NCBI RefSeq assembly: GCF_016801865.2 | Contig: NC_068938.1 | Coordinates: 112,308,615 to 112,372,614, forward strand | Length of the DNA stretch: 64,000 nucleotides | DNA from: Culex pipiens pallens | Lineage: Eukaryota > Arthropoda > Insecta > Diptera > Culicidae | Reading direction: 5' to 3' | In this document: positions 30,610 to 42,600 of the stretch, one piece after another | Numbering within the stretch: position 1 is the first letter of the stretch | Layout: every line of letters starts with the position of its first letter | Program-made: the position numbers and the translations under genes | The notes under the pieces: model-generated | The model's input: only the letters and a program-made list of their open reading frames with translations | What the model was told of the DNA's origin: nothing | Database searches by the model: none

Positions 30610-33600
30610 CTGGGCGGGAAGATAGTTAGGAAAAAAATATTCAAATTATTAAGGTATACTTGTACTCTGTGACTCAAATTACGGTAATGATTGGGATGGA
30701 TGTTCTAGTATGAATTGACCAGAGTTACATGCATAACCCAAAATTGTCTCCCATTGGCCACGAGTATCCGTATCCAGAGAACGTCGACATGACCTCAGAT
30801 GGTCATAATATTCAATTTTATGATGTTCGATATGTCACACGATGAGCTTCCTAGCATATTCCGGAAGTGTCCCCAAGTGGCCACCGGTAACCGGTTCCTG
30901 AGAGACCAGATTGGATCAGGGGTTATCGGCATGGCCTCAAATGGTCATAATTTTCAATTTCATGATGATTGATATGTAGCTTGATAGGGTACATTGCATA
31001 TTCCGGAAGTGCCCCTTTGCGACCGGTTCCAGGAGTGACCAGGTTGGGTCAAAGTAAATCGGCATGACCTCAGATGGTCATAACTTACAATTTCATGAAG
31101 GTTGATATGCAACATGGCGGGTTTCTAGTGAGATCATTAATGGAACCGTTTTGGTTGTACCCTGAACCGGTTCCGCATTGGCCACAGTTGGTCGGAACCG
31201 ATCCCAAACAGTCCGAGGCGTATAATGATTTACAAAAAAAAAGCGGTTGGAAAACTTGGCTCAAGTGACGATTCTACAGCAAAAGCTGCAAAAATTATAT
31301 TTTTCGGATGTTCCGGGTTTACGGTCCGGTGTCCACTTGGACAAATTATCTTTACGGGATCTTAAAGCTGGAGTGGTAACCCGTGCAATTGCAACCGATA
31401 AAATCAACCCGTAAGGTGATGTCGTTTAGGAAATACCGATCGTCAAAGTCGGAGCCTCAAAAAGAACTTTATTCGGTTGTAGCAGGTTCACGGAACCACA
31501 AAATAAACAAACACATTTCTCGGTCATACAGAATCGATAAGCATAAGTGTGACTTCTTTCTGGGGGTGCTCCCGGCGGCAATCGGAAGTCTGTCTTTGGC
31601 TCAAATACAGTCGACTCTCTGGTTGTAGATCTTCTCGATATCATTAACTATTGCTCCATCTGTCAATACATTTTTCAGTCCCTTCAAATGGCATGCTTTG
31701 ATTTTTCGTTCTATTAAGTTTTACGCCGAATCGGTTTTTAGGTTAGAAATTTGACAGCTTGGCTGCACTGTTTACATTTTTTGCACGTGTGTCTCAGTAA
31801 AAATGTGTGTGCGTGTGCGCTCGTGACGTCACGCTGTAAAACCTAATAATTTAATACCTCAAGCTCTCGACGGTCCCTTCAATATCGACATAGAAAGAGT
31901 CCACTGTATGTCTCTTTGGTAAGATCGGTAAGATACGCAAAGTCACAAAATTTTCAGCTCTCGAAGTGTCAATCGTCAAAAGTTACGATACCATATAGAC
32001 TATGACCCGAAGACTATGCCCGGAGTAAAAACCACTCCGGATGTATACTAGATGTATACTAGAATACTAGAAATAAGTTGTAGAGTAAATATTAGGCGAA
32101 TTCTATATGTTTCAAGTGTCACTCGACCATTTTGAGTGATTCTGAGGAATGGCCCCAAGAGATCCAGTATCCGGAACATCCGGGGTGACCAAAATATGTA
32201 GAGATTGTAGAGTTCGAAGCAGGGTTGCGAATAAGCGAGCGAGCCAGAATCCGTGCTCGCTCATTCATGAGCATGAGGACTTAACAGGTAGCTCGTGCTC
32301 GCTCATGCTCAACGCATGCGCTCGCGCTCAATGAGCGCTCATCAGCAAATCAGGTAGATTTTTTGTATTGTTTATGAATCTGGCACAGGCTAATTGGATT
32401 GCCACTTATGAAGATAATTTCATCGCGAAAAAGAGACATGAACTCATCAAAGTTGCATTGGTAATTTAATTTTGGTTAACCGCGGTAAATTCATCAAATT
32501 ATTCGTTGGCGTCGAACTGTCAAAAAATGATCGCGGTGGATTGCGGGGGATACTGTTTTACCCCAGTTTTTTGTGTGATCAATGTGGTAATGGTAAATTT
32601 ATGAAATTTTTATGTTTTCAGCCTATATTTTTTTTTCAGAGTTTGATCATTTAGAAAACTAGTTTTGATTAATTTCCCGATAAATGAAAAATGGCTGACA
32701 TGCAAGTAAAGTGACTTAATTTGAATCCCAGACACTCTTTTTAGCTTATTTCACTTTCAAATTTAGAGTAAACTGTCAAGGAACGGAATTTTTAGGTCTG
32801 AAATAAGCTGTAAATAGGATGGTAATCGATTTTTTTTTATATTAAAACATGTTTTTACTTGTGAGCACGCTCGTTTCTCATTTATTTATTTGGATCGACT
32901 CCAGCATATAAATAAGATAATTGATGTGAAAATTATCTAAGACACAGATTTGACATTTATTATGCAAAATTATTTACAAATAATTGACTAAACAAGATGA
33001 GGTGCCCAGGAATTCAAACATGACTAAACGTATTACCAAGAAAACATATTTGTATTCCTTAAAAGATACTTTTCAGCTTTATTAAATAGTTCACTATCAC
33101 GTGTCACTCTATTATCAACTTTTTTTCTATTAATCGAATTATTTCTACACAGTAAAAAAGTGTACATTTGGAAGTTGTAATTTTGTAAGGTTGAATATTA
33201 CCTCTTCAATGTTATAATTTTACCTCGATTTAGACTGAAAAAGATGCATTACACCAGAAAAGTGGCAAAATTACACATTTTCAGAAGTAAAATTACGCAT
33301 TTTTCTAACATAAAAGACGTACTTCCCAGATGTAATATTTCTATGGTTTTTTACTGTGTACAGATCTTAATGTAACACCTTAACACCTTAACTCTGACTC
33401 CAAAACAAGTTTCAAAACAAAAAAATATGACAAATAACTTCATTAAATATTATTAAGATTAGCCTATTCAAGCCTCCTTAAAAAAAACAACCTCGAAGCT
33501 CTGCTGAAAAAAAAGTTATTATCGTTTACCCGTTACAGGTAAAAAAATACCGCTCATTTTGCTCAATGAGCAAAAATGAGCGCGAGCACGAGCAATGAGC

Positions 33601-36600
33601 ATTTTCGCTCATAAAATAAATGAGCAAACACGAGCACGAGCAAACGTGAGCTAGCTCGCGTCGCGCTCCTCCTCACGAATGAGCGAAAAATGCTCGCTCA
33701 TGAGCGGATGAGCGCTCAAAATAGCAACACTGGTTCGAAGTGTCGCTTGACTATTTCGAGTGATTCTGAGAAATTAACCCATGGGAAACGGTATCTGGAA
33801 CATTCAGGGTGGCCATATTTTGCCAGAAACTTGGAAAAAGTTGTAAGGGAGCATTCTTTCATTACGTAACCCAGTTGGAGGATTCGGAGGCTGTGTTACG
33901 CTCTATACAAAATTTTGAAAATTTGTTTGGAAATATTGTTACGAGGAGGGAGGGAGTCTAAAAATCCATTTTTTGCGTTGCATAATAAAAGAGCGCTCCC
34001 TAAAGTGAATCAGTGGCTGATTCCACGAAATTTGAAGTTTCCTCCGACCATTTTGAGTGATTGTAAGGAATGGTCCCATGAGAAACGGTCTCCGGAACAT
34101 CCTGGGTGGCCATAATTTAATATGAACTTAGCGAAAATACTTGACAAGAATTTATTTTTATTTTATTTGTTGTTATAAATATTCTACGGAGTTTCAAGTG
34201 TCGCTTGACCATTTTTAGTGATTCTAAGATCATGGGAACCGGTAACCGGAACATCCGGGGTGACCATATTTTGACAGAAACTTAACAAGCGTTGTAAAGT
34301 GAATATCTGGCTAATTCCCCGAAGTTTGAATTGTTGTTCGATCTTTTTGAATGATTCTAAGGAAAAATCGATTTAAAATCACAAAACTATTCAAGAAACT
34401 AATTTTCTTTAAAAAAAACAAAATTTTCAACAAATGTTTTTGCCTTCCTCACTGAGGTAAGGCTATAATCCTGCTCGAAAAATGAACTTTTGAAATACAG
34501 CTCGTAGACCTACAGTATGTAAAAAAAGTATTTACACCCCTTGAGCACTATGCACATTTTGTGATGAAACATGTAAAAAATTTAAAGTTTGACAGGAACC
34601 TAGTACTACGTTTTGTTCAGAAACTCATGCCAAACATTTTGCTACAAAAAGCTCATGAAAAGATGATTTCTATAAAAAGTTATATAACAAATACTATTAC
34701 GAAAATAAAAAAGGTGCAAAAAAAGTTTGTACACCTTTCGAAAAATTAACATAAATAATGTTATTTGTTGACAAATCACCATAAATCCAGTCTCCCAACT
34801 CCAAATAGGCATCCTTGACTGATTAAAAAAATAATTTGGATTGAATATAAAGTTTACTAACTACTTAGTATAAAAGTTTATATAACTCTGGAAATTCTAT
34901 ATAAAACCTATCTAAACTTAATTTTGCAAACTTTTAATTCAACTAAATGTCAATATATTACCATAAATTTGCCAAATAAACATTTTGGAGTGGGTATAAC
35001 ACCGTTTTGGGGGTATTTGTATCGATAGAATAGATTTTTCGTTGGAATTTCGTACCAACCCGGAATTACGTCGTCGGAAAATCCGCCGGCATCCGAACCG
35101 GTCCACAATTCTTAAGTCAACCTATGTGGCATCGGAAAGGGCATAGAATTTCCGATCTTTTGATACCCATACATCTAGGTTTTCTATAAAACCCACGATT
35201 TTAAATACCTGGGCAAAAAGTAAGTTTGATCCACGAGAACAAAAATTACGAAATTCCATACATTTTTGGCAGATTGCTCAAACAAAACCATAACAACGTT
35301 TTTACCTAGGTATTTAAAATCGTGGGTTTTATAGAAAACCTAGATGTATGGGTATCAAAAGATCGGAAATTCTATGCCCTTTCCGATGCCACATAGGTTG
35401 ACTTAAGAATTGTGGACCGGTTCGGATGCCGGCGGATTTTCCGACGACGTAATTCCGGGTTGGTACGAAATTCCAACGAAAAATCTATTCTATCGATACA
35501 AATACCCCCAAAACGGTGTTATACCCACTCCAAAATGTTTATTTAGCAATTCTATGGTAATATATTGACATTTAGTTGAATTAAAAGTTTGCAAAATTAA
35601 GTTTAGATAAGTTTTATATAGAATTTCCAGAGTTATATAAACTTTTATACTAAGTAGTTAGTAAACTTTATATTCAATCCAAATTATTTTTTTAATCAGT
35701 CAAGGATGCCTATTTGAAGTTGGGAGACTGGATTTATGGTGATTTGTCAACAAATAACATTATTTATGTTAATTTTTCGAAAGGTGTACAAACTTTTTTT
35801 GCACCTTTTTTATTTTCGTAATAGTATTTGTTATATAACTTTTTATAGAAATCATCTTTTCATGAGCTTTTTGTAGCAAAATGTCTGGCATGAGTTTCTG
35901 AACAAAACGTAGTACTAGGTTTCTGTCAACATTAAATTGTTTAGATGTTTCATCACAATATGTGCATAGTGCCCAAGGGGTGTAAATACTTTTTTTACAT
36001 ACTGTATATTCATGTATACCTATCGACTCAGAATCGAAAACTGAACAAATGTCTGTGTGTGTGTATGTGTGTGTGTGTGTATGTATGTATGTGTTCAAAA
36101 TTCTTGCCAAGTTTTCTCAGCGCTGGCTGGACCGATTTTGATCAAACCGGTTGCATTCGACTTGGTTTAGGGTCCCATACATCGCTATTGAATTGTTTGA
36201 AGTTTCGATAAGTAGTTCAAAAGTTATATATAAAAATGTGTTTTCACATTTATCCGGATCTCACTTATATGCATGAAAACTATGTCCGGATCCATCATTC
36301 GACCCATCGTTGGTTAGGTAATCAAAAGACCTTTCCAACGAGTCCAAAACATTGAAGATCTGGCAACCCTGTCTCGAGTTACGACCACTTAAGTGATATT
36401 TATGTACTTTTTTGAAGCCGAATCTCACTTAAATGTATGTAAACGAAGTCCGAATCCATCATCCGACCCATCGTTGGTTAGGTAATCGAGAGACCATTCC
36501 AACGAGTCCAAAACATTGAAGATCTGGCAACCCTGTCTCGAGATATGTCCTCTTAAGGTATATTGATGCACTTTTTTGAAGCCAGATCCCACTTAAATGT

Positions 36601-39600
36601 ATTTAAACTATGTCCGGTTCCACCATCCGACCCATCGTTGGTTAGGTAAACGAAAAACCTTTCCAACGAATCTAAAACATTTTAGATCTGGCAACCCTGT
36701 CTCGAGATATGGCCACTTAAGTGATATTATGCACTTTTTTGAAGCCGGATCCCACTTAAATGTAAGTAAACTATGTCCGGATCCACCATCCGACCCATCG
36801 TTGGTTAGGTAATCGAAAAACCTTTCCAACGAATCCAAAACACTTAAGATCTGGCAACCCTGTCTCGAGATATGGCCACTTAAGTGATATTGATGCTCTT
36901 TTTGGAAGCCGGATCTCACTTAAATGTATGTAAACTATGTCCGGATCCACCATCCGACCCATCGTTGGTTAGGTTATCGAAAAAACTTTCCAACGAGTCC
37001 AAAACATTGAAGATCTGGCAACCCTGTCTCGAGATATGGCCACTTAAGTGATATTGATACACTTTTTGGATGCCGGATCTCACTTAAATGTATGTAAACT
37101 ATGCCGGATCCATCATCCGACCCATCGTTGGTTAGATGATCGAAAAACCTTTCCAACGAGTCCAAAACATTGAAGATCTGGCAACCCTGTCTCGAGATAT
37201 GGCCACTTAAGTGATATTTATGCACTTTTTGAAGCCGGATCCCACTTAAATGTATGTAAACTATGTCCGGATCCACCGTCCGACCCATCGTTGGTTATGT
37301 AATCAAAAAAACTTTCCAACGAATCCAAAACATTGAAGATCTGGCAACCCTGTCTCGAGATATGGCCACTTAAGTAATATTTATGTACTTTTTGGAAGCC
37401 GGATCTCACTTAAATGTATGTAAACTATGTCCGGATCCACCATCCGACCCATCGTTGGTTAGGTAATCGAAAAACCTTTCCAACGAATCCAAAACATTTA
37501 AGATCTGGCAACCCTGTCTCGAGATATGGCCACTTAAGTAATATTTATGTACTTTTTGGAAGCCGGATCTCACTTAAATGTATGTAAACTATGTCCAGAT
37601 CCACCATCCGACCCATCGTTGGTTAGGTAATCATAAAACCTTTCCAACGAGTCCAAAACATTGAAGATCTGGCAACCCTGTCTCGAGATATGTCCACTTA
37701 AGTGATATTGATGCACTTTTTTGAAACCGGATCCCACTTAAATGTATGTAAACTATGTTAGGATCCACCATCCGACCCATCGTTGGTTAGGTTATCGAAA
37801 AACCTTTCCAACGAATCTAAAACATTGAAGATCTGGCAACCTTGACTCGAGTTATGATTACTTAAGTTATATGTGTGTACGTTTTTTTCTGGATTCAAAA
37901 AAATAGCTGAAATATGTGTCCAAACCACTCATATTACCCATTGTTGGTAAAAAGAGAGGAAGGCATCAACCACATAGGTGGATTAAGTTAGTTTTTAATG
38001 AAACAATGACTAGTGTTAAAATGTTGTTTCCTGATCAGTCTGTTTCCCGATTTGGACAAATTCTCCATTAATTATTTTATTTATGACTTGAACAGTGAAA
38101 AAATTAGTGCAAAATTTTTAATTAAAAATTAGTGCAAATGATTATGTTAGTGGGTCTCGTGGCGCAGGGGTAGCGGCTTCGGCTGCCGATCCCGATGATG
38201 CTATGAGACGCGGGTTCGATTCCCGCCTTATCCACTGAGCTTCTATCGGATGGTGAAGTAAAACGTCGGTCCCGGTTTCTCCTGTCTCGTCAGAGGCGCT
38301 GGAGCAGAAATCCCACGTTAGAGGAAGGCCATGCCCCGGGGGGCGTAGTGCCAATCCAGGTTTTTAAGCGAAGATGGCGTTCGAATTGTGAACGTCCGAA
38401 ATGTCAGAATCGCTCAGTAGCACCAACATTACAAATAAAATGTGGCTGTCATGCCATGGCACACTTTTTTTGTAATGTTGGTACCACTGCATGACTGTGA
38501 CATTTCGGGCTTTCACAATTCGAACGCCATCTTCGTTTAAAAATCTGGATAGTTTCGTTTCGGTTATGTCATTGACATGACCAGAACGACCAAGAACATT
38601 CTCGAAAAACTAATTTAACTAATATCGATTCACTAAAATACTACTCCTAACCCCAAATGCAACTTACCGCTATATTTTCGAGCGGGATAATTCCCCGTGG
38701 CTCCTTATCGGTGGTGTATTCAAAGTAGTACAAACAATTATCGTTCAGTATGAACCATCGTCGCTTCCACGATTTGTATCTGCAAAGAGAGAGTGCAAAA
38801 ATGACAACATATCGTTTAATTGTTTGTCCAACAGCTTTTGTCAAGTGCGTCGCGACGCGACTCCACCTACCTTCCGCCCTGCTTCCACAGCCAGCCCTCC
38901 TTGTCCGGGTTGAAGAACGTATGCATCAGGTCGTTGCCGTCGTCCTGCGGTATCTTGAACGGCTCTGTCCGAATGGATTCATACAGAGACTGCGGTTTGG
39001 GGGAGGGGAAAAGGGGAATTAGAACTCGCATCGTGTAATTATGGTGTCGAAAGTAAACTCACCTCAAGCAATTCTCTCGGTAAATCCCCGCCATTGTTGA
39101 TGCCTCTATTCATTGATATAAATTGCTCAACAGTTGGTTTCTCTTTTACCTGAAAATAGATGGTCACAAGAGAAGAGTCATAAGATGCGATGAATTACGG
39201 AGAGTTCGCTTGCTTGCGAACTAAGCTGGATGGAAATATGTAACGGTCGTACGCACAAATGTGGGGCATTGCATGAGCCCTAAAATAAACCCTATCGTTA
39301 TTTCCCGTCTGGCAGCGATGATGCTGTATTAATAACAACCATGTCCAGTCCAGCTAGCGTTGTGCGGAAAGATTTGCTGACCCACTATTTAATAGGTGGC
39401 AGGTGAAAATAGCTCCATGTAAGCAATATGTTTCGCGTATAGAGGATAAACATACCAAATAGTGTAATTATAAAGAGAAGACTTAATGCGTTTGATTCGG
39501 CTATTTCATTAATATCATGACAGATACGTTTTTCGCCTACGACTTGCAGAATTCATGAGTGTCCTGTAATTGACTCCAAATAGTTGAATGATTTGTAATT

Positions 39601-42600
39601 ACAAGGCCATTCTAAGCTAGACCTAAAATCGTTTACTGTAACACTCCATACAGAGCAGTGATACTGTTGATGTAGCACTTTTTCCTATAATCGGATTTGC
39701 TAGTTTACTGATGCACATTGCATAAAATGATTGCATAAATAATAATAATAATCAAAGCTCAGCTTACAAAGACTTTTCAAAGAGTTCAACTAAACGATTT
39801 GAATTGGAATAACTTTTCAAGCAACCACCTTTCAATCCATGATTTTAATCTGTGCTCATTTAACTTATTTAAATAAAAAAAAAAACGTAATATAAACAAA
39901 ATTCAATCATGTTTTCCTCTTTTTCTCTAAATACTTCCCACCTTTTAGATATTTTGAAAGCTATTTTGTATTTTTTTTTTTTACTTTACTGGATTTACTT
40001 AATTCCCCATACGTCGTCTCATTTAGTTACTAAATTCAGTGTAACGGTCAGACCAGAGAGAAGGGAAACTCGGATCTTCTTGCACGCTTCGAAAAAGTTG
40101 TAGGACATTGAATTTCCTTCAAGAATCTCACATTTGAACAAATTTGGGCGAGCCTTGCGCCACCGGCTGCCGAAATTCTGGAGCGATTTTCCCGATTTTT
40201 CAATTTTTCAACGATAAAAAGCGACCCTTAAACCTTAACCGACTTGGCTCAAAATTTGCACAGTTACTTATTCTTGTCTAAAGAATCGAGCCAGAGGGTA
40301 TCTCTTGAGATTTTACAAAATTTCCAGTTTTTTATCACCCTAACGCTCAATCATTGCTTACGAAATTGCCACTTTGAGATAGGTGACAGATCACTCCAAT
40401 CTTCTCCACCACCTGATTTGGACATTCTACTTTCGTTCGTTTCACACTCAAACGAATGAGTGCTACGCAAAGTCACTCACACGGTCATTGACTTTCCTCT
40501 AGAAATACATTCGCTCCGAGAACGATCGTTTGAAATTCTACCGAGATTCCGATCATCTCTCCCATGAAAGCATTCAAATGACTTTTGTCAACACACAGCA
40601 AACACAAGGAAGAGAGAGAGAGAGACGAAAAACGAATGAAAGAGAAAAAAGCACGTTGTCTCGTTCGGGCGGCTGCTCGAGTGTTGCTCATTTTTCGTTC
40701 GTTTCGTCTTTATGTTCACGTTAACTGGACTGTCGCCAAGCAATTAGGGTTTACGCCGACTCGGTTTTGAGGTTAGAAATTTGACAACTTGGCTACACTG
40801 TTTACATTTTTTGCACGTGTGTCTCTGCAAAAATGTGTGTGCGTGTGCGCTCGTGACGTCACGCTGTAAAACCTAATGACGATCACAATAGGCGCTGTGT
40901 GTCAGCGATCAAATTTCGTTTTCGGAAATGCTCACTGATAGAAAGTTCTTTCAAATATCGAGCATTCCCATTTAGTGACAGATCTCTTTTCAAGCATTGT
41001 GCTCAATAAATAGTTAATTTAGCCACTTTAGTTAATATGTTCAATCAAAACATAACTGCAAAAAAAAAATCAGAACAAAAACATTAACTTTTGATCAGTC
41101 TGCGATTAGCAGAGAAGCGAGTCACACGTGCGTCCCTCACACACCAAAAAAAGTGCTAAAAAGTGCAAAAAATGCCTCACGGCAAGAAAAAGACGCGGTC
41201 CTCACCAGCAGGATCGGCAGATTTGAAGAATCTAAAGAATTCCGAAGCGCTACCTGCAAAGCCAGGCAGTTTGAGCAAGGACGCTCAAAATTCGTCTGTA
41301 AACCAGTTCGCTACCCTCCCTGTGGACGTGAGCGAGAAGGAAGAATTTGAACGACGGGAAAAGTTGCCACCCATTTTTGTGAAAACATCGTCATCGGATT
41401 CGGTGTGAAAGTGGTTGACCGGATTTATCAAATCTGGTGCTTTACGAGCTTCCATTCGCTTGTGTGCTGATGGACTCAAAATTCTGCTACCTACCAGAAA
41501 GGATTACAACTACGTTCGGGATTTCCTGAACAACACAAAGATTGAATACTACAGCCATGACGATCCAGGTAAACGCCCCATGAAACAGGTCCTCCGAGGC
41601 CTGTACGACATGGATGTGAGTGTGCTGAAAGAAGAGCTCAAAACTCTGAAGTTGAACGTGATCGAAGTCTTCAAGATGACGAGACACAACAAGGACATTA
41701 AGTATCGTGATCAACTGTACCTGGTTCATCTCGAGAAAGGATCGACAACGCCGTCTGAGCTGAAAGCAGTTCGGGCAATTTTCAACATCATCGTGTCTTG
41801 GGAACGTTATCGTCCAGTGCACCGTGACGTGACACAGTTTGGACATGGTGGAAGGAATTGTTTTATCAAGAGTCGTTGTGCAAACTGCGGAGGTGAGCAC
41901 AAAACTCAAGCTTGCGAAACAATCAACGAGAACATCGAAGCGAAATGCTTCAACTGCGGCGGCGACCATTCGACCAAGAATCGAAGCTGCCCAAAACGAG
42001 TTGAGTTCGTAAAAATTCGGCAGCAAGCGACGACGAGGCACCAACCAAATCGCCGCAAAACACCACCAGCATTCACGGACGTGGATTTTCCTGCTTTGAC
42101 GTCACCTGGAGCGGGATCTGTTCGAGTGGTTCCAAATCTGCAGCCATTGCCGTTGAATCAGCGGCAAAAAGTTGCAGAGAATATAACACCTCCTGGCTTC
42201 AGTCAGCAACCGAGGGAAAACCAACCAGCATCAACGGATGAAGGCAGCAGTGACCTGTTTTCACCACAAGAACTTCTGAACATTTTCATCGAGATGACAA
42301 CAACACTGCGTGTGTGTAAAACTCGCCAGGAACAAGTAAGAACGCTTGGAGCATTCATTTTAAAATACAGTTCGTAGTTTACTCGTTCTAATGATTTTGA
42401 ATAATTTAAAGAATTTTTATTTTAGTTGTAAATTTAGGATTAGTTGTTAAAATATTTTTTTTCTTTTTTACCCAAATGTATTCAATGCAAAAATGTAAAA
42501 CAATTTGAAGTAAATAAATGAATGTGAACAGTTAATAATAAACCGAAAAATATAACAAAGATGAAGAGCATTTAGCCATACCACTTAGAATGTAAATGAA

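Larger units (their letters stand above)
32100..34340. repeat. Diverged repeat units hosting two insertions
   Basis: The phrase TTTCAAGTGTC-CTCGACCATTTTGAGTGATTCT with CCGGAACATCCGGGGTG recurs near 32110, 33740, 34030 and 34190. The hAT-like element 32220-33732 and the MITE 33847-34001 are inserted in it. Confidence 0.55.
34437..37996 (+). mobile_element. Large MITE-like element A with nested palindrome and array
   Basis: Begins TGCCTTCCTCACTGAGG and ends GAGGAAGGCATC followed by CCACATAGGTGGATTAAG. A second member on the minus strand is at 46503-47520. This copy has a 1492-bp insertion near its left end (34513-36004) and an expanded array (36245-37870). Without those it would be under 600 bp. 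No coding sequence. Confidence 0.6.

Noticed and set aside
34561..34749. Lys-rich frame shared with 35769-36110
   Set aside because: Again the two arms of a palindrome, with repeat-like composition.
36608..37409. Series of similar minus-strand frames
   Set aside because: Produced by the 163-bp array; the frames shift with unit length.
36245..37870. Regular repeat array that could be taken for CRISPR
   Set aside because: Whole 163-164-bp units are repeated without unique spacers, in eukaryotic DNA and inside a mobile element.
38155..38235. Possible functional tRNA gene
   Set aside because: Same body is found in inverse orientation at 24.5 kb, and the cloverleaf is incomplete; it is a SINE head.
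41487..42044. 185-aa minus-strand frame
   Set aside because: Antisense shadow of the LINE ORF1.
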